Shown in pieces: positions 10,063 through 18,669 of a DNA stretch of 64,000 nt (the first letter of the stretch is position 1; every line of letters begins with the position of its first letter). The translations under genes and the position numbers were made by a program. A model generated the notes under the pieces. It made no database searches. It was not told the DNA's origin and saw only the letters and a list, made by a program, of their open reading frames with translations. Where the stretch lies: NCBI GenBank assembly GCA_963762205.1, contig CAVXJZ010000001.1:20054-84053 (forward strand), read 5' to 3'. This DNA comes from VRUE01 sp963762205 (GTDB lineage Bacteria > Actinomycetota > Thermoleophilia > Solirubrobacterales > 70-9).

Positions 10063-11232
10063 CTACCGGGAGAGGCTCTTGGCCGGGTTCCAGCGGGTGC
10101 GCGGGTCGATATGACCCTCGATCACGCGCCCCTTGTGGCGCTCGATCACGTGCAGCATCGACTCGACCAGCTCCTCGCCGAGCAGGGTCGGCTCGAGGCC
10201 GAGGTCGAGCAGCTTGGTGTGGATCGCGTTGTAGTAGTGCTCTTCCTTCTCGACCCTGGGGTTGTCGCAATGCTGGATCTCGACCGAGTGGCCGAGGTGC
10301 TCGGCGGAGAGCTTCACCAGGTGGGCGAGGTCGATCACCGAGAACTGCTCGGTGAACTGGTTGAAGACCCGGAACTCGCCGCCCTCGGCCGGGTTCGCGA
10401 CGGCCAGCTCGACGCACTGCAGCGTGTCGCGGATGTTGAGGAAGCCCCTGGTCTGCCCGCCCGAGCCGTAGACGGTCAGCGGGTGGCCGATCACGGCCTG
10501 CAGGCAGAAGCGGTTGAGGACGGTGCCGAAGACCTCGTCGTAGTCGAAGCGGGTGATGAGGCGCTCGTCGCGGGCGGTCTCCTCGGTCTCGATCCCGTAG
10601 ACGACGCCCTGGTTGAGGTCGGTGGCGCGCAGGCCCCAGGTGCGGCAGGCGAAATGGATGTTGGTCGAGTCGTGGACCTTCGAGCAGTGGTAGAGAGAGG
10701 CGGGCAGCTTCGGGAAGGGCAGGGTGTCCGAGCGGCCCTTGTGCTCGATCCGGATGTAGCCCTCCTCGATGTCGATGTTGGGCTGGCCGTACTCGCCCAT
10801 CGTGCCGAGCTTGACCAGGTGGCAGTCGGGCACGTGGTCGCGGATCGCGAAAAGCAGGTTGAGGTTGCCGATCGTGTTGCCGTACTGGGTCTCGACCGCC
10901 TGCTCGCGGGAGGCCATCGAGTAGGGCGCCGAGGCCTGCTGGCCGTAGTGGACGACGGCATCCGGGCGGACCTCGGCGACGACGCCGTCGAGGAAATCGC
11001 CGTCCTCGACCGATCCGGCGTAGCTGCGGATCCCCGAGCCCGAGACCTCCTCCCAGGCGGCAAGCCGGTCGTCGAGGTCGAGGATCGGGGTCAGCGAGCC
11101 GCTGCCGACGCCCTCCACCCAGCGGCGGCGCACGAAGTTGTCGACGACGGAGACCTCGTGGCCCCGCGCCGAGAACCTCAGGGCAGTCGGCCAACCCAGG
11201 TAACCATCGCCCCCGAGGATCAGCACTCGCAT
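10063..11232 (-). CDS. sqdB: UDP-sulfoquinovose synthase-like epimerase (SqdB/SQD1 family)
   Basis: An extended short-chain dehydrogenase/epimerase that in characterised members makes UDP-sulfoquinovose from UDP-glucose and sulfite. The 389-aa protein starts with the NAD motif ILGGDGYLGWPTAL. It carries the family-specific stretches VVHYGQQASAPYSM, HLVKLGTMGEYGQPNIDIEEGYI, the catalytic YHCSK within SLYHCSKVHDS, and ATDLNQGVVYG. These are much closer to SQD1/SqdB than to generic UDP-glucose 4-epimerases. The divergent neighbour is a GT-C membrane protein, so an envelope or glycolipid role is likely. No SqdX/SQD2-type glycosyltransferase is seen nearby, so the final product is unproven. Confidence 0.85.
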   Translation of the reverse strand: MRVLILGGDGYLGWPTALRFSARGHEVSVVDNFVRRRWVEGVGSGSLTPILDLDDRLAAWEEVSGSGIRSYAGSVEDGDFLDGVVAEVRPDAVVHYGQQASAPYSMASREQAVETQYGNTIGNLNLLFAIRDHVPDCHLVKLGTMGEYGQPNIDIEEGYIRIEHKGRSDTLPFPKLPASLYHCSKVHDSTNIHFACRTWGLRATDLNQGVVYGIETEETARDERLITRFDYDEVFGTVLNRFCLQAVIGHPLTVYGSGGQTRGFLNIRDTLQCVELAVANPAEGGEFRVFNQFTEQFSVIDLAHLVKLSAEHLGHSVEIQHCDNPRVEKEEHYYNAIHTKLLDLGLEPTLLGEELVESMLHVIERHKGRVIEGHIDPRTRWNPAKSLSR

Positions 11233-11285
11233 AGCCCGCGGCAGGGTAACGGAAGGGCAGCGGCGCGCGCGCGTAGCATCGCCGC

Positions 11286-12660
11286 GTGGAGAAGACCGGC
11301 CGCACCCGCCCGCTGGCGCTCGCGATCCTCATCGGGCTGGTCATCGCCGGCGCCGGGCTGCGCGTCGGCTACGCGATCGAGCAGCCCGCGGTGGCGCCGC
11401 CGGACGCCCGCGCCTACGCCCGGATCGCCGAGAATCTCTACCGCGAGGGCTCCTTCGACGCCCGGCCGGAGGGCGCCGAGCGGGAGGTGCAGCCGAGCAG
11501 CGCCTACTCGCCGGGGCTACCGCTCTTCGCGGCCGGCGTCTACGGCCTCAGCGGCGGCGTCCACGAGACCCTGGCCCTGGTCCTCCTCGCGCTGATCGGC
11601 GCCGGCTCGATCCCGATGGCGTTCCTGCTCGGCCGCCGGTTCGCGGGCCCGCCGGCCGGATTGCTCGCCGGCACGGTGATCGCCTTCTACCCGGCGCTGC
11701 TCGAGTACCAGGGGTTGCTGCTGACCGAGCCGCTCGCCGCCTTCCTGCTCTCGGCTGCGCTGGTCGTCTTCTTTCGCGCCGGCGAGCGTGGCTCGCCCGG
11801 GCTCTGGGCTGGGAACGGGTGCGCTACTGGGCCTGCTCGCCCTTGTTCGCCCCGAGTACCTGCCGGTCGCCCTCGGCCTGCCCCTGCTCTGGCTGGCCCA
11901 CCGGGCCGTCCACCACCCCCCCACCCTCGCCGATCGGCCGCAAGGCGATGCCCTACATCGCTTTTCGGCCGATCGGCTGCGCAGCGCCGGGCTGGCCCTG
12001 CTGGCCACCTGCCTGGTCCTCGCTCCGTGGACGATCCGCAACGCCGTCGAGCTGCACCGCTTCGTGCCGATCTCGACCGGGGGCGGCAAGGCGCTCTTCA
12101 TCGGCACCCACCTCGAGGCCGACGGCGACGCGGTCGAGCTGCGCGAACTGCTGCTCGCCGAACGGCCGGCGCTGCGGGCGAAGCTTGCGGCGGGCGGGGC
12201 GCTCGACGACCCCGGTCGCCTGGTCCTGGAGCGGGTCCTCGAGCGCGTGGCAGAGGAGAGCTACCCGGGCTTGGAGACGGACGCGGCGCTGGGGCGGCTG
12301 GGGCGGCAGAGTCTCGAGGACGACGTCACCGAAGAGCCCCTGCGCTTCGCCGGCATGCTCGCCTCGAAGTCCTATGGCGCCTGGACCGAAGCGGCGCGTG
12401 GCGTGATGCTCGACCAGCCCTGGCGCACCCTGCAGCTCGCCGTCGTCGTCCTCGCGCTCGCCGGCCTCGCGATCCTGATCGGCCGCCGCCGCTTCGAGGG
12501 GCTCGTCGCCGGCCTCGTCCTCCTCTACATGACCGCGGTCGCGGCACTGCTGATCGCCTCGCCCCGGCGTGAGCTCGTCGTCCTCCCCCTGCTCGCCGCG
12601 CTCGCCGGGGCGGCGCTGGCCGTGGGCCGGGATAGCCTGGCGCGACGATGGGCTGGCTGA
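11286..12660 (+). CDS. GT-C/ArnT-like membrane glycosyltransferase, one frameshift
   Basis: A polytopic membrane protein resembling family 39 (PMT/ArnT-type) glycosyltransferases that use polyprenyl-phosphate sugars. The N-terminal half has a signal-like first membrane helix, the Asp-containing PPDARAYARIAENLY in the first outer loop, and several further helices. The C-terminal half contains LLALVRPEYLPVALGLPLLW, LAPWTIRNAV and PISTGGGKALFIGT. The halves lie in different frames and join after removal of one base near 11799-11815, giving 457 aa. A 49-nt palindromic element lies inside the gene at 11929-11977. The start is GTG at 11286. The following gene is a paralogue with the same WT(I/V)RNAV and STGGGKAL segments. 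Confidence 0.75.
11929..11977. repeat. 49-nt palindromic element inside the first GT-C gene
   Basis: Two 22-nt arms, 11929-11950 and 11956-11977, are complementary at 20 of 22 positions around a 5-nt loop. The outer 12 bp, GCCGATCGGCCG, are perfect. The element is translated in frame within the host gene, in a poorly conserved loop between membrane helices. A diverged relative of one arm is present in pheT at 47237-47279. I see this as a mobile or expanding palindromic unit; the alternative is a chance structure in GC-rich DNA. Confidence 0.6.
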
Positions 12661-14048
12661 GAGCGCTTCCGCGCACCTACGGTCGCACGACGCTGATCCT
12701 GCTGGCGACGATCCTCGCCCTCGGCTTCGGCCTGCGCGCCTACCGGGTCGCCGAGCCGCTGGCGTCCCCCGGCGACGACGCCCACGCCTACTACGACCTC
12801 TCGAAGTCCCTCTACGACGAAGGCAGCTACGGCAGTCCGCGATTCCGCGACCCCAGCGACTGGTCACCCGGCGCGCCCCTCCTCTACGCCGCCTCCTTCT
12901 ACGCGACCGGAGGAGCACGGGAAGGGATGGCGCGGATCGTCGAGCTGCTGCTCGGGATCGCCGCGATCGTCGTCGTCTTCCTGCTCGGCCGGCGGATCGC
13001 CTGCCGCCCGGCGGGGCTGATCGGGGCGCTCGGCGTCGCCGTCTACCCCCCCTTCATCCACTCCACCGGGGCCCTGTTCAGCGAGCCGCCCGCGATCTTC
13101 ACCCTCCCGGCCGCTGTCCTCGCATTCCTCTGGGCGATCGAAACCTCCGCCCGTCCCTCCTCGTGGACGCACTTACGCCCGCTATCCGGGCGTAAGTGCG
13201 TCCAGATCGGGGGGCCGTGGGCGGTGGCGGGGGTCCTGTTCGGCGTGACGGCCCTGATTCGCCCGGAGTATGTCGTCGTCGGGATAGCTTTCGCGCTCTA
13301 CGCGCTGATCGTCGAGTGGCAGCGCCGCGGATGGCGGCCGGGGGTGGCGGCGACGGCGCTGTTCACCGTTGCCTTCCTCCTCCCCATCGTGCCCTGGACG
13401 GTTCGCAACGCGGTCGTCCTCGACCGCGTCGTTCCGATCTCCACGGGCGGGGGCAAGGCCCTCTACGTCGGCACCTACCTGCCGGCCGACGGCGACTACC
13501 AGCGGGTCAAGGCGCTGTTGGCCCGGCGCTACCTGGGCCGTGACCTCGAGCCCGGCTCCGCCGCACTCGACCGCGTCGATCCGACGCCGCTCTTCGACCG
13601 GGTCGCGAGCCGCTATCCGCAGCTGCCGCGCGACGAGGCGCTGGGCAAGATCGGCAAAGAGAACCTCCGCGACTATCTCGGCGAAGACCCGGCCGGCTAT
13701 GCGGCGATGACCGTGCGCAAGGTCTGGCGGATGTGGAGCGGCGGCGTCGGCAAGGCGATGAGCTCGACGGCCGGCAGGGTCGTTCAGGTGTTCATCGTTG
13801 CCCTGGCTCTCGCCGGCCTCGGCGTGCTCGCCTGGCGCCGCTGGTGGTGGGAGCTGGTCGCGATGGCGACCCCGCTCGTGCTCGTCACGGCGGTCGGCGC
13901 GGCCTCGCTGGCGGCGCCGAGGCGCAACGAGATCCTGATGACACTGGTCTTTCCACTTGCCGCTGCGGCCCTGGCGAGGGCCGGGGGCGCCCTATCCTCC
14001 CCGGGTCCATGGTCCTCCTCAGAGCAGGCATCTTCCCCGCCGAGCTGA
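12648..14048 (+). CDS. GT-C/ArnT-like membrane glycosyltransferase, paralogue
   Basis: A second polytopic membrane protein, 466 aa, paralogous to the gene just upstream, which it overlaps by 13 bp. It has an N-terminal membrane helix, the loop SPGDDAHAYYDLSKSLYDEG with the expected acidic residues, GALFSEPPAIFTLP, ALIRPEYVVVGIAF, VPWTVRNAVV and STGGGKALYVGTYLPADGDY. The pair probably transfer sugars from a lipid carrier to an envelope acceptor, as the downstream GT2 enzyme would make such a carrier. A 41-nt palindrome is inserted in frame at 13164-13204, between two helices. The C-terminal Ser/Pro tail overlaps the next gene by 40 bp and might be longer than the native end. Confidence 0.75.
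   Translation: MGWLRALPRTYGRTTLILLATILALGFGLRAYRVAEPLASPGDDAHAYYDLSKSLYDEGSYGSPRFRDPSDWSPGAPLLYAASFYATGGAREGMARIVELLLGIAAIVVVFLLGRRIACRPAGLIGALGVAVYPPFIHSTGALFSEPPAIFTLPAAVLAFLWAIETSARPSSWTHLRPLSGRKCVQIGGPWAVAGVLFGVTALIRPEYVVVGIAFALYALIVEWQRRGWRPGVAATALFTVAFLLPIVPWTVRNAVVLDRVVPISTGGGKALYVGTYLPADGDYQRVKALLARRYLGRDLEPGSAALDRVDPTPLFDRVASRYPQLPRDEALGKIGKENLRDYLGEDPAGYAAMTVRKVWRMWSGGVGKAMSSTAGRVVQVFIVALALAGLGVLAWRRWWWELVAMATPLVLVTAVGAASLAAPRRNEILMTLVFPLAAAALARAGGALSSPGPWSSSEQASSPPS
13164..13204. repeat. 41-nt perfect palindromic element, copy 1
   Basis: Perfect 18-bp arms (TGGACGCACTTACGCCCG and its complement) flank a 5-nt centre. The element interrupts a membrane-protein gene without breaking its frame, adding roughly the peptide WTHLRPLSGRKCV. 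A second copy of exactly the same length, with the same eight terminal bases at each end and the same GCCCGC/CCGGG core, is at 55463-55503. Confidence 0.8.
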
Positions 14049-15079
14049 CCGCGCTGCGCGCCGCGGGCCTGCTTGCCGCGCTGGCGCTGGTCGTCTACGC
14101 GATCCTTCGCCGCCGCTCGCTGCGCAACGTCGACGTCCTCATCCTGCTCGGCTCGGGCGTCGGCCTCGCCTTGGTCGCCGGGACCGAAATCACCGACGAG
14201 CTGCTCTCGGCCTTCTCCTTCGAGAAGGGCAACGGCGGCCGCATCCTCGGCCTCGCCGTATTCGCGATCTTCATCCTCTTCCTGCTCATCCTGCGCGCCC
14301 TCTCACAGTCGGCCCGCAACGCGCGGCAGCTCTCGGCGGCGCTGGAGGGCCTGGCCTGGGACGAGTTCCGGCAGGCCGGGCTGCAGGAGCGCTTCGCCGG
14401 CACGGTCGCGGTCGTGATCCCCGCCTACAACGAGGCCGACAACATCGGCCACGTGCTCGACCGGATGCCGGCGGAGGTCTGCGGCCTGCCGATCCAGACC
14501 CTGGTCGTCGACGACGGCTCCCGCGACGGAACCGGCGACGTCGCCGCCGCTCACGGCTCGCCGGTGGCGCGACACGTGACGAACCGCGGAGGCGGCGCCG
14601 CCCTGCGCACCGGATACAGGCTGATGGTGGAATCGGGTGCGGAGATCGTCGTCACCCTCGACGCCGACGGCCAGCACCTGCCCTCGGAGATGGATCGCCT
14701 GGTCCAGCCGATCCTCGACGGCGAGGTCGACATGGCCCACGGCTCACGCGTCCTCGGCCGTGCCGACCGCAACCACTTCGCCCGTGAGCTCGGCATCGTC
14801 TTCTTCAATCGGCTGGTCTCCCTGATCACGCGCACCCACGTCACCGACTGCTCGAACGGCTACCGCGCGGTCCGCGCCTCGGTGCTCCCGCAACTCGTCC
14901 TCCGCCAGGAGCAGTTCCACACCTCCGAGTTCATGATCGAGGCGATCAAGCGCGGGATTCCGGCCAAGGAGGTGCCGATCACCGTCGAACAGCGCCTCCA
15001 CGGCCACTCGAAAAAGCCGGCGGTCTTTCGCTACGGCGTCGGCTTCGCCAACGCGATCGTCCGCACCTGGCTGCGGTAG
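14009..15079 (+). CDS. Glycosyltransferase family 2 with N-terminal membrane domain
   Basis: The C-terminal domain is a GT2 enzyme of the dolichol-phosphate mannose synthase type, with VVIPAYNEADNIGHVL, the nucleotide-sugar motif LVVDDGSRDGTGD, the metal-binding TLDADGQH (DxD) and DCSNGYRAV. Residues 1 to about 100 form three hydrophobic helices like the DUF2304 domain that sits beside such enzymes. The total is 356 aa. It likely loads a sugar onto polyprenyl phosphate in the cytoplasmic leaflet for the two GT-C proteins encoded upstream. The ATG at 14009 overlaps the previous gene's 3' end by 40 bp. Confidence 0.85.
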   Translation: MVLLRAGIFPAELTALRAAGLLAALALVVYAILRRRSLRNVDVLILLGSGVGLALVAGTEITDELLSAFSFEKGNGGRILGLAVFAIFILFLLILRALSQSARNARQLSAALEGLAWDEFRQAGLQERFAGTVAVVIPAYNEADNIGHVLDRMPAEVCGLPIQTLVVDDGSRDGTGDVAAAHGSPVARHVTNRGGGAALRTGYRLMVESGAEIVVTLDADGQHLPSEMDRLVQPILDGEVDMAHGSRVLGRADRNHFARELGIVFFNRLVSLITRTHVTDCSNGYRAVRASVLPQLVLRQEQFHTSEFMIEAIKRGIPAKEVPITVEQRLHGHSKKPAVFRYGVGFANAIVRTWLR

Positions 15080-15121
15080 CCGCTGCGCGGGCCCCGGTCG
15101 GAGCGGAGCGGCGCATCCGTT

Positions 15122-15406
15122 CTATCGAACGCCCGGATGGCGCACTTCGGCCGGGTCGGGCAGGTAGAGGTCCGTGCCGCAGCGCGGGCAGACCTGGACG
15201 TAGAGCTTCACCGCCTTGTGGCAGTTCGGGCACTGGCGTTCGGGTTCGTCCTTCTCGGAGCGGTAGAGGACGACGGCAATCAGCCCGAGCGGCGGCAGCA
15301 GGGTGCCGATCAGCAGCCAGAGCCAGAACGAGCTGCCCTTGGCACGCCCGATTATCGCTGTCGCGACGCCGAAGAAGAAGGCGATGACGAGATACTCGAA
15401 TCCCAC
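15122..15406 (-). CDS. Small membrane protein with zinc ribbon
   Basis: A 94-aa protein starting at GTG 15404-15406. Residues 5-50 form two hydrophobic helices separated by a short basic loop, followed by a charged linker. A zinc ribbon follows, CPNCHKAV at about residues 60-67 and CPRCGTDL at about 73-80. The start lies inside the 3' end of the NADH dehydrogenase gene (55-bp overlap), suggesting coupled expression. The function is unknown; similar tandem membrane-plus-ribbon proteins are common in Actinobacteria. Confidence 0.7.
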   Translation of the reverse strand: MGFEYLVIAFFFGVATAIIGRAKGSSFWLWLLIGTLLPPLGLIAVVLYRSEKDEPERQCPNCHKAVKLYVQVCPRCGTDLYLPDPAEVRHPGVR

Positions 15407-16689
15407 GGCTCTATTTTCTCTCCAAGTGGCTTCGGGTGGCCGATCGACCCGACCTCGGAGAGGTCGCGCCTGAACGGCAGGCTTGCGGTCCAGTCGATCA
15501 CGGCGCGCGCCTTGCGGGCGACGCCCGGGATCTGGCTCATGTGGTAGCTGCGCGCCAGCCACCAGGCGGGAAAGCCGCGAAAGGTGAGGCCGCCGACGCG
15601 GCCGACGGCCTTGTAGCGGCCGAGGTTGACGAACGCGGCCCGCCCCCGGTAGGAGAATTGCTCCGACCGCCCGACGCCTAGCTCGGCGGCGATGTTGCGG
15701 GCGGCGACGGGCGCCTGGCGCACCGCGTGCTGGGCCGTCGGCGGGCAGAGCCCGCCGCGCGGGTCCGGCACCGCCGCGCAGTCGCCGATCGCCCAGACCG
15801 AGTCCATGCCGCATACCCGCAGGCGGTCGTCGACGGGGACGCGCCCGCGGTCGTCGAGCGGCAGCGCGAGGTCGCCCAGCCTCGGGTTGGGCGCCACGCC
15901 TGCGGTCCAGACCGCGGTCCGGGTCGCCAGCGTCTCGCCGGTGGAGAGACGGGCCGAGTCGGCGGTCAGCTCCTCCAGCGTCGTGCCGAGGCGGATGTCG
16001 ATGCCCCGTCCCCGCAGCTCGCGCAGCGCGTAGTCGGCGAGCTCGGCGTCGATCTCGGGCAGGACCCGATCGGCGGCCTCGACCAACATCCAGCGCATCC
16101 CGTGCAGCCGCGCCCGTGGGTAGCTCTCGATCGCGTCGGCTGCGAAGTCCTGGAGCTCGGCCAGGGCCTCGAGGCCGGCGTAGCCGCCGCCGACGAAGAC
16201 GTAGGTGAGCAGCTCGTCGCGACGGGCCGGGTCGTCGGTCGCATTCGCGGCCTCGAGCGTCTCGACGACGTGGTTGCGCAACCAGATCGCGTCGGCGAGG
16301 CTCTTGAAGCCGACGGCGTAGTCCTCCAGGCCGGGCACGGGCAGCACCCGCGATACCGATCCGAGCGCCAGCAGCAGCTGGTCGTAGGGCAGGTCCTCCG
16401 TCTCATCGTCGCGGGTGCGAAGCCGCACGGTGCGGGCGCCCGGGTCGTGGCCGACGATCGCTCCGAGGCGCAGGTATGTGCGACTGAGGATCTCCCGCAG
16501 CGGCGTGACCACGTGGCGCGGCTCCAGGGTCCCGGCCGCCGCCTCGGGCAGGAACGGCGTGTAGAGCATGAAGTTGACGTCGTTGACCAGGGTCACTCGC
16601 GTCGACTGGCGCGGCACGATCCGCTCCAGCTCTCGTGCCGCCATAGCCCCCCCGAAACCACCGCCGGCGATGACCACGTTCCAAGCCAT
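15352..16689 (-). CDS. ndh: Type II NADH dehydrogenase (FAD-dependent)
   Basis: A single-subunit, non-proton-pumping NADH:quinone oxidoreductase that would feed electrons into the menaquinone made by the men genes. The 445-aa protein has the FAD motif VVIAGGGFGGAMAARELE, the NAD-binding motif TYVFVGGGYAGLEALAEL, TAVWTAGVAPNP and the second FAD contact VWAIGDCAAVPDP, followed by PPTAQHAVRQ. The C-terminal region has an amphipathic segment that could bind the membrane. The promoter region carries a perfect 14-bp dyad 12 bp before the ATG, so the gene is likely under specific repression. Confidence 0.9.
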   Translation of the reverse strand: MAWNVVIAGGGFGGAMAARELERIVPRQSTRVTLVNDVNFMLYTPFLPEAAAGTLEPRHVVTPLREILSRTYLRLGAIVGHDPGARTVRLRTRDDETEDLPYDQLLLALGSVSRVLPVPGLEDYAVGFKSLADAIWLRNHVVETLEAANATDDPARRDELLTYVFVGGGYAGLEALAELQDFAADAIESYPRARLHGMRWMLVEAADRVLPEIDAELADYALRELRGRGIDIRLGTTLEELTADSARLSTGETLATRTAVWTAGVAPNPRLGDLALPLDDRGRVPVDDRLRVCGMDSVWAIGDCAAVPDPRGGLCPPTAQHAVRQAPVAARNIAAELGVGRSEQFSYRGRAAFVNLGRYKAVGRVGGLTFRGFPAWWLARSYHMSQIPGVARKARAVIDWTASLPFRRDLSEVGSIGHPKPLGEKIEPWDSSISSSPSSSASRQR

Positions 16690-16700
16690 GGGTTCAAGGT

Positions 16701-16731
16701 AGCACTTTGTAACAGTGTGTTACAAAGTGCT
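16701..16731. promoter_or_regulatory. Perfect 14+3+14 dyad, probable operator of ndh
   Basis: The arms AGCACTTTGTAACA (16701-16714) and TGTTACAAAGTGCT (16718-16731) are perfect complements around GTG. The centre is far more AT-rich than the surroundings. It lies 12 bp upstream of the ndh start codon and 22 bp past the end of the SRPBCC gene, so it overlaps where a promoter or ribosome site must be. The size and symmetry suit a dimeric TetR- or ArsR-type repressor. No T-run follows on either strand, which argues against a simple terminator. The binding protein is not encoded in the immediate vicinity. Confidence 0.7.
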
Positions 16732-16753
16732 GAAAGGCACTTCCACCCTCCGC

Positions 16754-17206
16754 TCAGGTTGGCCGCGGCTCTGCCGAGAGGAGCCGCTCGAGCTTGTCGA
16801 AGCTGTCCGTCCAACCGCCCCGGTGCAGGGCAAGGCGAGCGTCGGTCTTGAAGCTTCCCTGGGCAAGGGAGACCTCCGTGCCGTCGCCGACGCCCCGGAA
16901 CGAGAGGCGGACCAGGGTCTCGACATCATCGGGGTCGGCGGGCTCCCAAACGAAGGTGTAGGCGAGTCGGACGACGGGGTCGACCTCCTGGAACTCTCCC
17001 GTCAGAGCGAACCGATCGCCGGTGGGCGGTTGCATCTCGATTCGATAGCTCTCTCCCACCCGGGCGGGGAAGCTCAGGTTCGGGATCGTGAAGCCCTCGG
17101 GGCCCCACCACCTGGCCAGCTCGCTCGGATCGACGAAGCCGCGGAAGACATCCTCCGGAGCCGCCGGCAAAACGCGCTCGATCTCGAGAACCCGCTCGTC
17201 GGTCAT
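16754..17206 (-). CDS. SRPBCC / AHSA1-family protein
   Basis: A 150-aa helix-grip protein of the START/AHSA1 group. It begins with the usual ERVLPAAPEDVFRGFVDPSELARWW, here split at residues 9-34, and has the expected RYRI-like, GEFQEVDP and LSFRGVGDGTEVSLAQG strands and a final helix with GWTDSFDKLERLL. Members bind hydrophobic ligands; the substrate is unknown. Its ATG overlaps the gatB stop (ATGA), so it is made from the gatCAB transcript. Relatives are often paired with an ArsR repressor gene, which is absent here. Confidence 0.85.
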   Translation of the reverse strand: MTDERVLEIERVLPAAPEDVFRGFVDPSELARWWGPEGFTIPNLSFPARVGESYRIEMQPPTGDRFALTGEFQEVDPVVRLAYTFVWEPADPDDVETLVRLSFRGVGDGTEVSLAQGSFKTDARLALHRGGWTDSFDKLERLLSAEPRPT

Positions 17207-18669
17207 CCGAGCCTCTCCTTGATCAACCGGTTGACCTCGCCGCCGTCGGCGCGGCCCTTGGTCTCCTTCATGACGAAGCCGACGATCGCGCCGATCGCCT
17301 TGCCGTTGCCGGCGCGGATCTGCTCGGCGGCCTCCGCGTTGGCCTCGATCGCCGCGTCGACGATCGCGTCGAGCTCGCCGCCGTCTGCCGAGATCGCGGC
17401 CAGGCCCTCGCGCTCGACGATCGCCTCGGGGTCGCCGCCCTCGGCGACCAGCGCCGCCAGCACGGTCTTGCCGCTGCCGTGCGAGATCGCCTTCGCCTGG
17501 ACCATGCCGATCAGGGTCGCCAGCGCCTCGGGCTCGACCTTCGAGGCCGCGGCCGTCGACTCTCCCTCGTCATGGCGTAGCGCGGCGGCGAGCTCGCCCG
17601 TCACCCAGTTGGCGACGACCTTGGGCTCGGCGTCCGCGGCGGCGTCGACCTGCTCGAAATAGGCGGCCGTGTCCGGGTCGGCCGCCAGCAGGCTCGCCGT
17701 CTCGGCGGCCAGTCCGAACTCACCCACGTAGCGCTCGATCCGCGCGGCGGGCAGCTCCGGAAGCGACTCGCGCGCCTCGCGCACCATCTCCTCGGTCGGC
17801 GCCAGCGGCACCAGGTCGGGCTCGGGGAAGTAGCGGTAGTCGTGCGCCTCCTCCTTCGAGCGCAGCGAGGTCAGCGTCCCGCCACCGGGGTCGAAGTGCA
17901 GGGTCTCCTGCTCGACCTCCGAGCCGGACTCGACCAGCTCGCGCTGGCGGCTCAGCTCCGCCTCGATGCCCCGCTCCAGGAAGCGGAAGCTGTTCATGTT
18001 CTTGAGCTCGGTCTTGGTGCCCAGTCCCTCGGAGCCGGCGGGACGCACGGAGACGTTGGCGTCGACGCGCAGGCTGCCCTCCTCCATGCTGACGTCGGAG
18101 ACGCCGAGTTGGCGCACGGTCTCGCGCAGCAGCCTCGCCCAGGCGGCGGCGTCGGCCGCCGAGCGCAGGTCGGGCTCGGTGACGATCTCGACCAGGGGTG
18201 TGCCGCCGCGATTGAAGTCGACCAGCGAGGCGCCGGAGCCGTGGATGCGGCCGGACTCGCCGAGGTGGATCATCTTCGCTGCGTCCTCCTCGAGGTGCGC
18301 GCGGTGGATGCGAACGTCGCCGAGGCGCCCGCCGGAGCAGATCGGGATGTCGTACTGGCTGATCTGGTACGCCTTCGCGTTGTCGGGATAGAAGTAGTTC
18401 TTGCGGTGGAAGATCGAGCGCGGGGCCACCTCGCACTCGAGCGCCGCGCCGATCTTCAGCGCGTACCGGACCGCCTCCTCGTTGGGAACCGGCAGCACGC
18501 CCGGGTGGGCGAGGCAGACCGGGCAGGTGTGGACGTTCGGCTCGTCGCCGAAGGAGAGCTCGCAACCGCAGAACATCTTCGTGCGGGTCGAGAGCTGGAC
18601 GTGGATCTCCAGCCCGATCACGGCCTCGAGGGCGGACCCGGCCATCGGGTCGCGGGTCGCCTCAGCCAC
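17203..18669 (-). CDS. gatB: Asp/Glu-tRNA amidotransferase subunit B
   Basis: The tRNA-binding kinase subunit of the GatCAB complex, which converts misacylated Glu-tRNA(Gln) or Asp-tRNA(Asn) to the correct form. It is 488 aa. Visible motifs are GLEIHVQLSTRTKMFCGC, the zinc-site CPVCLAHPGVLPVPN, YFYPDNAKAYQISQYDIP, DFNRGGTPLVEIVTEPD, RVDANVSVRP and TELKNMNSFRFLE. The C-terminal tail domain ends with GAIVGFVMKETKGRADG. It overlaps gatA by 8 bp. The GTG at 18669 or an ATG nine codons later could be the start. Confidence 0.97.
   Translation of the reverse strand: MAEATRDPMAGSALEAVIGLEIHVQLSTRTKMFCGCELSFGDEPNVHTCPVCLAHPGVLPVPNEEAVRYALKIGAALECEVAPRSIFHRKNYFYPDNAKAYQISQYDIPICSGGRLGDVRIHRAHLEEDAAKMIHLGESGRIHGSGASLVDFNRGGTPLVEIVTEPDLRSAADAAAWARLLRETVRQLGVSDVSMEEGSLRVDANVSVRPAGSEGLGTKTELKNMNSFRFLERGIEAELSRQRELVESGSEVEQETLHFDPGGGTLTSLRSKEEAHDYRYFPEPDLVPLAPTEEMVREARESLPELPAARIERYVGEFGLAAETASLLAADPDTAAYFEQVDAAADAEPKVVANWVTGELAAALRHDEGESTAAASKVEPEALATLIGMVQAKAISHGSGKTVLAALVAEGGDPEAIVEREGLAAISADGGELDAIVDAAIEANAEAAEQIRAGNGKAIGAIVGFVMKETKGRADGGEVNRLIKERLG

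Noticed and set aside
8830..11595. A 921-codon plus-strand open frame opposite ilvB and sqdB
   Set aside because: Composition is Arg/Val/Gly/Asp-rich with no domain; the opposite strand encodes two well-recognised enzymes.
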